From Lentisphaerae bacterium ADurb.Bin082 (GTDB lineage Bacteria; Verrucomicrobiota; Lentisphaeria; Oligosphaerales; Oligosphaeraceae): a stretch of 64,000 nucleotides of DNA. The notes under the pieces are model-generated. The model was not told the DNA's origin. It saw only the letters and a program-made list of their open reading frames with translations, and made no database searches. Position numbers and translations under genes: made by a program. Location of the stretch: contig MWEG01000117.1 of the NCBI GenBank assembly GCA_002070945.1, positions 140,885 through 204,884 of the forward strand, written 5' to 3'. Of this stretch, positions 53,101 through 59,633 are shown in pieces (position 1 is the stretch's first letter; the number at the start of each line of letters is the position of its first letter).

Positions 53101-53490
53101 GTCGTCGCTGTCTGCCCTGGCTTGGAGGTAGCGCTCCAGCGTCGGAAAATCGCCGAGCGACTGCTTCAGGATGGCCATGATGCGCCAGGTCATGACCTCG
53201 GGCGTGAACAGCTCCGGGCGAAAATCCGCCTCGCCCTGGAAGTGGTGGTTGAGCAGTTCATTGACTTTGTCCCGGATGTAGGGGAACTGCAAGTTGATGA
53301 CGATTTCGTCCTGCTGAACCAGGAACTGCTCCAGCCATACGGCCATGCCTTTGGTGGGGACAGTGACTTGCTCGGGGACGAACAGGTCAGCAGGCATGAA
53401 GGCACGGGGATACTGCCGGCGATGATGCACATAGCACCGGGCCAAGTCAGTCAAGTTGTTGCAGGTGTAAAGATGAAAAATAGATGACAT
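50104..53490 (-). CDS. recC: Exodeoxyribonuclease V gamma subunit
   Basis: ATG 53490 gives MSSIFHLYTCNNLTDLARCY and 1128 residues (E. coli 1122); the frame reaches 53532 without a better start. RecC features are VPTKGMAVWLEQFLVQQDEI, HNCHHSLRQVEILHDHLLAL, PDIAQYAVTIQAVF and CSLTPMRSIPCKVIAMLGMD with EDQFPRTIAIPGFNL, the degenerate helicase domains that read Chi in E. coli. The C-terminal part (LLTATGGGRDGSRLLGNQTT) resembles the RecC nuclease-like domain. First gene of the operon; a 4-base overlap couples it to recB. RecBCD is patchily distributed outside the Proteobacteria. Confidence 0.95.
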   Translation of the reverse strand: MSSIFHLYTCNNLTDLARCYVHHRRQYPRAFMPADLFVPEQVTVPTKGMAVWLEQFLVQQDEIVINLQFPYIRDKVNELLNHHFQGEADFRPELFTPEVMTWRIMAILKQSLGDFPTLERYLQARADSDDDLTDLRLYHLALRIAQVFDQYIVYKPDMLSQDIWPENNDWQQALWRKLCQSEGREITGPADKVCDFLRLPSNQLPQGLPPQTIFGVSVMSPVFLNFFKKLSCTTEVHFFYLNPCDEFWADQKSRWAHTAVDEPDEIDEHFENTLLGDFGQQGRQFFKAILDLDYDIDERTWEEETPAGQDPGGDAPATTLLNRIQHAIRTRTTPEPTPLGATDDSITVHNCHHSLRQVEILHDHLLALLKTNRYCFNDILVMAPDIAQYAVTIQAVFDQGPLQHCYAIGDRSVRHANRLAEAFLSILEISASRYELSRILKLLDSPALRRRFHFADQDVTTLRSWFSACRICWGFDAEDRRDLLDFSFANYSWRQGLDRLLLGLALEEDDDVGPALGQLHPLSLADTQEYMTLLGNFCTFLQQLRQFAENTETSRTIEDWKDILGSLLEDFFAADSDSAQDYGLMRKTVAELYSTIDLSEYRSEPIPFPVIKAALSGALESAAPYSPFLNGKITFCSLTPMRSIPCKVIAMLGMDEDQFPRTIAIPGFNLIAKELESSFRSRQLEDRYLFLEALLSASDKLLFYYHGQDEHRRRDYLPSTAITELLEFAQKITSTPNLNKALVQEHRLQAFDPHYFGLRTLPEEGFLRQPFSFHQPNASVAKSVGQPATGADVAEGIRNSYQCLVLPPEENADASQPIAVTLAELEKFFINASQVFLVKRLGFPPPEWDDDSASDFEPFRLDRLEETIAVRALARKLRECDDFPALGDKSANQAYNDLLARNAIPVGDLGWFVFQSLRQKAWIADPGFRAAWRNQERHSLAVPFDAVPQDLSTLLPAAPPTAPRPLRTVILTGSVEAAPDLGGITDCCFSTPHGKHLIRFYFRHLLLTATGGGRDGSRLLGNQTTLTLPGLSQEAATQHLRNLLTCYLAGHCQPLPIFERYSTSIVLNPNTASKEFYDSYRSLGDAADHYVQFLWGNDPTKLPENAAALAGICYAGLNDLTTNETTSA

Positions 53491-53605
53491 GACAGCAGAG
53501 AGCGACGCGCGGGCCAGGGTAGGGGGCGGCAAAGGAGGATGATTTGATAATATATCGCCGCTGCTGTTACAACGTCAAATGACGATGAGATGTTGGCGTA
53601 GAGAG

Positions 53606-53632
53606 GAAAAAAGGCGGCCTGGAATGGCCGCC
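53606..53632 (-). terminator. Intrinsic terminator after the second DUF4838 gene
   Basis: On the minus strand GGCGGCC, loop ATTCCA, GGCCGCC, then TTTTTTCC. It lies beyond hairpin element E5, so the element is transcribed with the gene before termination. Confidence 0.85.
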
Positions 53633-53781
53633 TCGCCCCTTACGAATGATGAATTATGAATGATGAATTATGAATGATAAAATGCGCCCCAGTATTCAGT
53701 ATTCAGTATTCATCATTCAGCATTCATCATTCAGCATTCAGCATTCATCATTCAGCATTCAGCATTCAGCCTCTCGCCCCT
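53631..53781 (-). repeat. Heptamer hairpin element, copy E5 (inverted)
   Basis: Read on the minus strand: AAAAGGGGCGAGAGGC, TGAATGCTGAATGCTGAATG heptamers interspersed with TGAATGA, GGGGCGCATTTT, TCATTCATAATTCATCATT units and GTAAGGGGCGAGG. It lies between the stop of the DUF4838 gene (53784) and its terminator. It is the longest copy. Confidence 0.88.
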
Positions 53782-53783
53782 TT

Positions 53784-56099
53784 TCACTTCCCCAGTTTCA
53801 TTGGGCAGAAGCTGTTGTAGCTGTGGCAGTAGGTCGTGAAGATCGGGTAATAGCGACGCGGTTCATTAGGTTCTTTGGACAGGCGGACCAGGGCGGCGCG
53901 GAACAACTCCAGGTTGGCCGGTTTGTAGCCCAGGTCTTTCCAAGGAATGGAGAACAGCGCGCACCAGCCATCGGGCAGGACTTTAGTTTCCACTTTCCAG
54001 GACGTCGGGGCGTTTTCGTGCGTATAGCGGTTGCCGGTCGGATCAAAGACGAACTGATAGTAGCCTTGCTGGCCTTTGCTATGAGACAAGTAAATTTCGA
54101 AGCCTTCGCCGGTGGGATGCTCGTTGCGGTCATGGCGTTCGCGCAGGTATTCCATGGCGTCAGGGTTGGGATAGGCGGCGCGGATGCCGACATAGAGGTT
54201 TTCCTGGTCATAGACCAGCCGGGCGTCAGTGCGGTGCTTGATCGGAGAGCCGCCGCCAAGCAAGATGAATTCGCTGATGTTTTGGGCCTTGGACCAAGCC
54301 GGGGACTGGAAGTTGATGGGCATGACAGGCGGGGTGTCGGTCTTGCCGACGGTGACGGCCTTGAGGTCTTCCAGGGCAGCGGTCTGGCGGTCGAAAGTGC
54401 CGCGCAGCGCCTGGAGCATTTTGGCGCGTTTGCCGGTCAGCCCCTTGGCAGCGGCGCGGTCGAGGGCCTGGCGGCAGTCATCCAGCAGGCCAGCCTCTTT
54501 GACGATGCGCCAGTTGTTGATGGAACGGTCATTCCAGCGGGACGTCCCAGCGCTGCCGAGAAAGCATTTTCCCACGATGGCATAGAATTTGCTGACGTCC
54601 TTGGCAGCCGGCCCGTAGACGCGGGTGAAGAATTCCCGGCGCAGCTTCTCGACAGAGTCGCGCTTAGGGTTCCAGTTGCCGTTGGCTATGACCCAGAAGT
54701 ACGGCGCATTGATGTTCCAGGACTCAATGCCGTTCATGCGAGGGCCGACAGCGTCGCTGTACATTTCCGAATAGGTACGGGTGACGCCAAAGGAGTTGAC
54801 GTATTTCCAGTCCGGGATGGCGATGACGTCAATCGGACGCGGGAACGGGCCGCACAAGCCAAAGTACTCACGCCACGTCAATTCTGTCGTGTTCGTCATC
54901 CATTCCAGGAAGTTGAGATGGAACTTCCGGTTTTCTGGCGCCGTGATATTGAACTTGGAGTTTTTGCCGATTGGGCAGAAGGAGATGCTGATAATCGGGT
55001 TGACGGTGACTTTCGGGGGGATTTCGGTGAAGAAATAGCCGAAAGTGAGGATGCGCTTGCCAGGATAGTGGGTGGTTATATGGTCGGCGATTTTATTGAG
55101 CCAGATGAAGAATTGGGTGGAGCGGAAGGCCGGGTCGTCAAAGGGCACTTCGCTGCCGTCAGCCAGTTTGATGGGCGCTGTGCAGGCTGGGCACTCGCAG
55201 CACTGCCAGACGTCTTCAATCATGATGCGGTAGGTCTCGAAGGCAGGGTTTTTCTGCACACGCTCATCGATTTCCCGGATGAAGGCAGCTGTCATCTCGT
55301 CGTTGGTGAAGCAGAGCTGGGTGCGCATGCGGACTTCACGCGGGTCCTGGCGCTTGCCCTTGAAGAAGGGGAAGAAGTCCGGGTGATCCTTGAAGTACTT
55401 GCTGCCAGTGATGAACATGCCGGTCAAATTATGGCCGCCGCCGTATTCGGCGACGCAGCCGTACTTGAGGCTTTTGGGCGCAAGCCGCGTGTGGCCAGCC
55501 GCCCAGTTGCTGCCTTGACGGAATTGCCAGACGTCGGACTCCTCGCCCGGGCCAATCATTTGCCAGCCGCGCAGAATGTAGACAGGCACGTCAAGCCAGT
55601 CGGTCTCTTGCAGGGACAAATTCGGGTCTGGCGTGTAAAGCGTCCCGAATTCGACGTTTGGACGGGCCCAGATTAAATCGGTGTTGCGGGTGAGAAGGCG
55701 ATAGACGCCGGTCAGCACGCCTTTGGGAATGGCACCCAGGATGGTGACCGTGTTCCCGTCGCGGCGCACGGCATAGCCGTCGGTTGTGCCGATTGCGGTC
55801 AGGTCCGCCTCGAAGCCGGCAGGTTTGACTGCCAGCACAATGTGCGTCTCAGCCTTGCCCGGCGCATGCACTATCGGCAGCTTTGCGCCGGAAATCATTT
55901 CAACATGCGTGCGCAGCTCTTCGGCGGCATAGACGACTGGTGGCTGGGCATCCTCCGGCAGCACAATCTCAGCTACGGCCTGGCCATCGCGAGCCAGAGC
56001 TGCAGGCGGCGCTTTCCAGAAGCGCCAAGCACCAAAAGCCGGAAGGCTGAATAAACTCAAGCTAAGGACAAGAACTGCCAAGGAAGTCGTCTTTTTCAT
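53784..56099 (-). CDS. Secreted DUF4838 glycosidase-like protein with CBM9-like module, second gene
   Basis: ATG 56099 gives MKKTTSLAVLVLSLSLFSLP (signal peptide) and 771 residues; the frame runs to 56147 without a reason to start earlier. The N-domain has VYAAEELRTHVEMISGAKLP and GVYRLLTRNTDLIWARP. The DUF4838 core has GGHNLTGMFITGSKYFKDHP, EDVWQCCECPACTAPIKLAD (Cys cluster), FGYFFTEIPPKVTVNPIISI and GIESWNINAPYFWVIANGNW. Residues about 630-760 are CBM9-like (LVYDQENLYVGIRAAYPNPD, EGFEIYLSHSKGQQGYYQFV, WCALFSIPWKDLGYKP). It lacks the amidotransferase-like tail of the copy at 39094. A good promoter (56176-56204) and the conserved block (56232-56314) lie upstream; a terminator follows. Substrate unknown. 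Confidence 0.88.
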   Translation of the reverse strand: MKKTTSLAVLVLSLSLFSLPAFGAWRFWKAPPAALARDGQAVAEIVLPEDAQPPVVYAAEELRTHVEMISGAKLPIVHAPGKAETHIVLAVKPAGFEADLTAIGTTDGYAVRRDGNTVTILGAIPKGVLTGVYRLLTRNTDLIWARPNVEFGTLYTPDPNLSLQETDWLDVPVYILRGWQMIGPGEESDVWQFRQGSNWAAGHTRLAPKSLKYGCVAEYGGGHNLTGMFITGSKYFKDHPDFFPFFKGKRQDPREVRMRTQLCFTNDEMTAAFIREIDERVQKNPAFETYRIMIEDVWQCCECPACTAPIKLADGSEVPFDDPAFRSTQFFIWLNKIADHITTHYPGKRILTFGYFFTEIPPKVTVNPIISISFCPIGKNSKFNITAPENRKFHLNFLEWMTNTTELTWREYFGLCGPFPRPIDVIAIPDWKYVNSFGVTRTYSEMYSDAVGPRMNGIESWNINAPYFWVIANGNWNPKRDSVEKLRREFFTRVYGPAAKDVSKFYAIVGKCFLGSAGTSRWNDRSINNWRIVKEAGLLDDCRQALDRAAAKGLTGKRAKMLQALRGTFDRQTAALEDLKAVTVGKTDTPPVMPINFQSPAWSKAQNISEFILLGGGSPIKHRTDARLVYDQENLYVGIRAAYPNPDAMEYLRERHDRNEHPTGEGFEIYLSHSKGQQGYYQFVFDPTGNRYTHENAPTSWKVETKVLPDGWCALFSIPWKDLGYKPANLELFRAALVRLSKEPNEPRRYYPIFTTYCHSYNSFCPMKLGK

Positions 56100-56175
56100 G
56101 ATTTTTCTCTTTCGTTTTGCATTAAACAATGAACCAAAATAAACCAAAAACCGGGAGTTGGCTAAGCATTAATAC

Positions 56176-56204
56176 ACTATATGTCAGAAGACGCCAGAAT
56201 GCAA
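56176..56204 (-). promoter_or_regulatory. Sigma70-type promoter of the second DUF4838 gene
   Basis: On the minus strand TTGCAT (56204-56199), a 17-base spacer and TATAGT (56181-56176). The conserved block lies just upstream of the -35 box, where an activator would bind. Confidence 0.65.
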
Positions 56205-56231
56205 GATGCTTTCTGCCAGCTTGAGCTGGAA

Positions 56232-56314
56232 AAAGTGATCGGGCAGCGATTGATACTCGGAGTTCCGACAAGCTGTGGCGCCAAGCGCCCCGGATAAGGC
56301 GCTTTAGTGGACAG
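56232..56314 (-). promoter_or_regulatory. 85-bp block conserved upstream of DUF4838 genes, copy B
   Basis: This block matches 41961-42045 in order and sequence, including ATCGGGCAGCGAT, GAGTTCCGACAAGC, the AAGCGCC-CCGGATAA-GGCGCTT hairpin and TTTAGTGGACAG. Confidence 0.65.
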
Positions 56315-56320
56315 GTGTGG

Positions 56321-56408
56321 TTGGTTTCCCCCGCACAGCACACCCTAAAAAAATCTGCGTCATCAGCGTCATCTGCGGATAAAACAACAATTCCTCGCCG
56401 CTCGCCTC
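56321..56408 (+). repeat. Dispersed composite repeat (TCTGCGTCATC type), copy 3
   Basis: TTGGTTTCCCCCGCACAGCA, CACCC, an A-run, TCTGCGTCATCAGCGTCATC, TGCGGATAAAACAACAATTC, CTCGCCGCTCGCCTC. Same order as copy 1 at 4261-4375. Confidence 0.75.
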
Positions 56409-56425
56409 TATTCTATATCGGCGAT

Positions 56426-56453
56426 TTGCAAAATTGGCGATTGATTTTATAGT
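56426..56453 (+). promoter_or_regulatory. Candidate promoter of the ABC permease gene
   Basis: TTGCAA (56426-56431), 16 bases, TATAGT (56448-56453), about 70 bases before ATG 56526. Confidence 0.5.
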
Positions 56454-56525
56454 CCAGAGTCGTCATGCAGTGATTTTCCGTTGCGCTTGCGATTGAGGCC
56501 ATGATTCCAGGGAAAGTGTCGTCCC

Positions 56526-58220
56526 ATGCTTAAGCGTTTGTTATCCAGACTGCTGTTGGCAGCAGTCATTCTTTTTTTTGTCGTATTCTTTTTTCTGCCG
56601 GTTGGCCGCATCCTCAAGGGTGGGTTCAGCGATGCGGAGGGACGGTACACGCTGTTTTACGTGCTGGAGATTTTCCGCAATCCGATTTACCTGGAGGGGT
56701 TGTGGAATTCTTTCCTGATCGCGTTGTGCACCACGGCCTTGTCGCTGCTGCTGGCGATGCCGTTGGCTTGGCTGAGCGATCGCTATGAGTTCCCTGGTAA
56801 GAAGCTGCTGACCGGCGCGTTGCTTCTGCCGCTGATTCTGCCGCCGTTCGTCGGTGCGCTCGGCATGCAATGCATTTTTGGTCGCTACGGGGCGTTGAAT
56901 ACGCTCTTAGAGCGGCTGTCAATCATCGGCGTGGGGCAGGGCCCGGACTGGTTTGCTGGCGGTTTCTGGGGAGTAGTTCTCCTGGAAGCCCTGCATTTGT
57001 ATCCAATTTTGTATCTCAACGTCGCGGCGGCCTTTGCCAATGTCGACCCGCAGTTGGGGGAGGCGGCGGCTGACTATGGCTGCGTCGGCTTCAAGCGCTT
57101 TTGGCGGATCACGCTGCCGTTAGTCATGCCCGGGGTGTTTGCCGGCGGCTCGCTTGTCTTCATCTGGTCATTTACGGAGCTGGGCACGCCGCTCATGTTC
57201 CATTATGGCCGCTGCACAGCCGTGCAGATTTATTCAGGCTTGAACGATATTGGCAACAACCCCATGCCGTACGCGCTGGTGTCGGTGATGCTGATCTTGT
57301 CGGCTGCTATGTATTTAGGCGCGAAGTTTTTCTTTGGCCGCGGCGGCCATGCGATGTTGAGCAAGGCCGGTCGGGCGGCGACTACGACTCGCCTGCGCGG
57401 GCTGCCAGCGTTGGCGACGGCAGTCGCGTTTGCCATTCCTGGCCTGTTCAGTCTGCTCCCGCATCTCGGCGTCGTCGGCTTGGCCTTGGGGCAGAGCTGG
57501 TATCGGACGATTCTGCCCTCCCGTCTTGGACTGGAGCATATCGAGGCGGCGCTGGGGCACAGCCTGACGGTTCCGAGCATCATCAACAGCCTGCGCTATG
57601 CATCGTTCGCGGTGTTGCTGGCCATGCTGGTCGGGGTGTTTGCGGCGGTGGTCATTGTGCGCGGGCGCGGGCGCTGGCGATGGGCGCTGGACGGCCTGGT
57701 GATGCTGCCCCTGGCCGTTCCGGGATTGGTCCTCGCTTTCGGCTACCTGGCCATGTCGCAGAAGGGCTATCTATTCCATTGCGTCAATCCAGTGGAAAAT
57801 CCGACCATTTTGCTGGTCATTGCGTACGCGGTGCGTCGGCTTCCGTACGTCGTACGGGCGGCAGTGGCCGGCTTGCAGCAGACGTCGGTCAGTTATGAGG
57901 AGGCCGCTGCCAGCCTGGGGGCAGCGCCGATGACGTCCTTCCGGCGGATCACAGCGCCGCTGATTGCGGCTAATCTCATTGCCGGCGCTATCCTGGCGTT
58001 CAGCTTCTCCATGCTGGAGGTTTCAGACTCCCTGATCCTAGCGCAGAAGGCCGCGTATTTTCCGATCACCAAGGCCATTTTTGAGTTGTCGTCGTTCCTG
58101 GGCCAAGGCCAGGCCCTGGCGTCAGCGCTGGGCTTGTGGACGATGGTTTTTCTGGGCGCTTCCATGATGACGGCGTCCGTACTCCTGGGTAAAAAGCTCG
58201 GGGCCTTGTTCCGTGCCTGA
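56526..58220 (+). CDS. ABC transporter permease, two fused BPD domains (Fe3+/thiamine type)
   Basis: The 564-residue protein has two six-helix permease halves, each with an EAA loop: EAAADYGCVGFKRFWRITLP near residue 180 and EEAAASLGAAPMTSFRRITA near 460. The fused two-domain arrangement is characteristic of FbpB/ThiP/SfuB permeases for ferric iron, thiamine or related solutes. Helix-rich phrases such as ALLLPLILPPFVGALGMQCI support this. No ATPase or binding-protein gene is adjacent, so its partners are elsewhere. AGGGAA lies 12 bases before ATG 56526, and mnmE follows after 23 bases. Confidence 0.88.
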   Translation: MLKRLLSRLLLAAVILFFVVFFFLPVGRILKGGFSDAEGRYTLFYVLEIFRNPIYLEGLWNSFLIALCTTALSLLLAMPLAWLSDRYEFPGKKLLTGALLLPLILPPFVGALGMQCIFGRYGALNTLLERLSIIGVGQGPDWFAGGFWGVVLLEALHLYPILYLNVAAAFANVDPQLGEAAADYGCVGFKRFWRITLPLVMPGVFAGGSLVFIWSFTELGTPLMFHYGRCTAVQIYSGLNDIGNNPMPYALVSVMLILSAAMYLGAKFFFGRGGHAMLSKAGRAATTTRLRGLPALATAVAFAIPGLFSLLPHLGVVGLALGQSWYRTILPSRLGLEHIEAALGHSLTVPSIINSLRYASFAVLLAMLVGVFAAVVIVRGRGRWRWALDGLVMLPLAVPGLVLAFGYLAMSQKGYLFHCVNPVENPTILLVIAYAVRRLPYVVRAAVAGLQQTSVSYEEAAASLGAAPMTSFRRITAPLIAANLIAGAILAFSFSMLEVSDSLILAQKAAYFPITKAIFELSSFLGQGQALASALGLWTMVFLGASMMTASVLLGKKLGALFRA

Positions 58221-58243
58221 CCAGGTCGGGGAATCACGATTGT

Positions 58244-59602
58244 ATGTCTGACCATGACACGATATGTGCGTTAGCGACAGCGGTAGGCGGCGCCGTGGCC
58301 GTGATCCGTTTGTCGGGTCCGGAAGCTGTCCAGGTAGCTGAGCGGGTCTGGCAGGGCGAGCGTCGCCTGGCGGAAGCTCCTGCCCGGCAGTTGCTGCTGG
58401 GGAGGCTGCTTGGCTCTGAGGGCGAGGGCATTGACCCTCAGTGCCTGGCAGTGCGGATGCCTGGCCCCAACAGTTACACTGGCGAAGACGTCGTGGAATT
58501 GCAATGTCATGGCGGCGCCTTGGTTGCCCGCCTGGCTCTGCAAGCGTTGCTCCGGCAGGGCGCCCGTCATGCCGAACCCGGCGAGTTCACGCGGCGCGCC
58601 TTTCTGCATGGCAAGATCGACCTGACCCAGGCGGAGGCCGTCGCCGACTTGATTGGTGCCAACAGCCAGGCTGCGGTCAAGCTCGCGGACCGACAGCTGC
58701 GCGGTTTGCTCGGGCAACGCATCAGCGCCGTTGATGAGCAGCTCACCGCTATCTTAGCCGAAATTGAGTCGCACCTCGATTTTCCAGAGGAAGACCTGGA
58801 CTGGCAGGCACCGTCCGAGCTGGCATCCACCTTGGTCGAACTTGGCCGCGAACTGGAGTTGCTGCTGGCCACGCGGGCGGATGGCGAGGTTCTGCGCGGC
58901 GGCATTTCGCTGGTCATTGCCGGGCCGCCGAATGTCGGCAAATCGAGCCTGCTCAATGCCATTCTGCATCGCGACCGCGCCATTGTCTCGGAGATTCCAG
59001 GCACGACGCGGGACACGATTGAGGAAATGGCGCACATCCGCGGCATTCCTATCCGCCTGATGGACACGGCCGGCATCCGCGAAGGCGGCGATGTTATCGA
59101 ACAGGCTGGCATCAGTCGCGCTCGCGAACATCTCCAGGCCGCTGATCTCGTTTTATGGGTGATGGACGCCAGCATGCCATATCCTGGCCAGGCTTGGCCA
59201 GAGTGGCCTATCCGTGGCAAGGTCATTCCCGTCGCCAACAAGCGGGATAAGATGACTGGCGCAGCCATGGCTGGTTTGCCGGCGTCAGCGCCAGCGCCGG
59301 TCTACGTGTGTGCGCTTGATGGCGGCGGTCTAGAGGATTTGTACACGGCAGTGGAACAGCAGGTCTGGTCTAATCCATGGGCTGCGGAAAATGAAGTCGC
59401 GGTGGCGGCTCGGCATGCCGCCAGCCTGGAAATCGCGGTCAGCGACTTGGCGTCAGCCGCGCCGCTAGCAGCCTCGGAAGAGTGGGAGCTGGCAGCCGTT
59501 CATTTGCGCTCAGCTATCCACGAATGCGGCCAGATTACCGGACGCACCGCAGACCCTGACTTGCTGGGCATGATTTTCGCCCGCTTCTGCATCGGCAAAT
59601 AA
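58244..59602 (+). CDS. mnmE: tRNA uridine-5-carboxymethylaminomethyl modification GTPase
   Basis: The 452-residue product matches MnmE (TrmE). The N-terminal domain (TICALATAVGGAVAVIRLSG, PNSYTGEDVVELQCHGG, EPGEFTRRAFLHGKIDLTQA) binds the folate. The inserted G domain has G1 GPPNVGKSSL near 226, G2 with PGTTRDTIEE, G3 DTAGIRE and G4 NKRD. The C-terminus ends in FCIGK, giving the catalytic Cys. With MnmG it modifies the wobble uridine of several tRNAs. Its neighbour here is a permease, not the more usual mnmG or rpmH/yidC cluster. Confidence 0.96.
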   Translation: MSDHDTICALATAVGGAVAVIRLSGPEAVQVAERVWQGERRLAEAPARQLLLGRLLGSEGEGIDPQCLAVRMPGPNSYTGEDVVELQCHGGALVARLALQALLRQGARHAEPGEFTRRAFLHGKIDLTQAEAVADLIGANSQAAVKLADRQLRGLLGQRISAVDEQLTAILAEIESHLDFPEEDLDWQAPSELASTLVELGRELELLLATRADGEVLRGGISLVIAGPPNVGKSSLLNAILHRDRAIVSEIPGTTRDTIEEMAHIRGIPIRLMDTAGIREGGDVIEQAGISRAREHLQAADLVLWVMDASMPYPGQAWPEWPIRGKVIPVANKRDKMTGAAMAGLPASAPAPVYVCALDGGGLEDLYTAVEQQVWSNPWAAENEVAVAARHAASLEIAVSDLASAAPLAASEEWELAAVHLRSAIHECGQITGRTADPDLLGMIFARFCIGK

Positions 59603-59633
59603 CCCGAGCCAGAAGCAGTGGACGCATGGAAGC

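Larger units (their letters stand above)
56100..56525. other. Divergent intergenic region with promoters, conserved block and repeat
   Basis: The 426 bases contain a minus-strand promoter (56176-56204), the conserved DUF4838-linked block (56232-56314), a TCTGCGTCATC composite repeat (56321-56408) and a plus-strand promoter (56426-56453). No gene is seen. Confidence 0.65.

Noticed and set aside
51085..53487. An 800-codon open frame on the plus strand
   Set aside because: It is exactly antisense to recC, which has full family motifs. Long antisense frames are common here because of the GC-rich codon use (other examples: 21699-23114, 53670-55676, 6897-8225, 36243-37427, 39193-40395).
53670..55676. 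A 668-codon plus-strand frame starting with IQYSVFIIQHSSFSIQHS-type text
   Set aside because: The start is translated hairpin element E5 and the rest is antisense to the DUF4838 gene.
56122..56343. Small minus-strand frame upstream of the DUF4838 gene, similar in its first residues to the frame at 41910-42098
   Set aside because: The similarity (CPLKRL...GA) comes from the shared 85-bp noncoding block; the frames diverge elsewhere and overlap a promoter.
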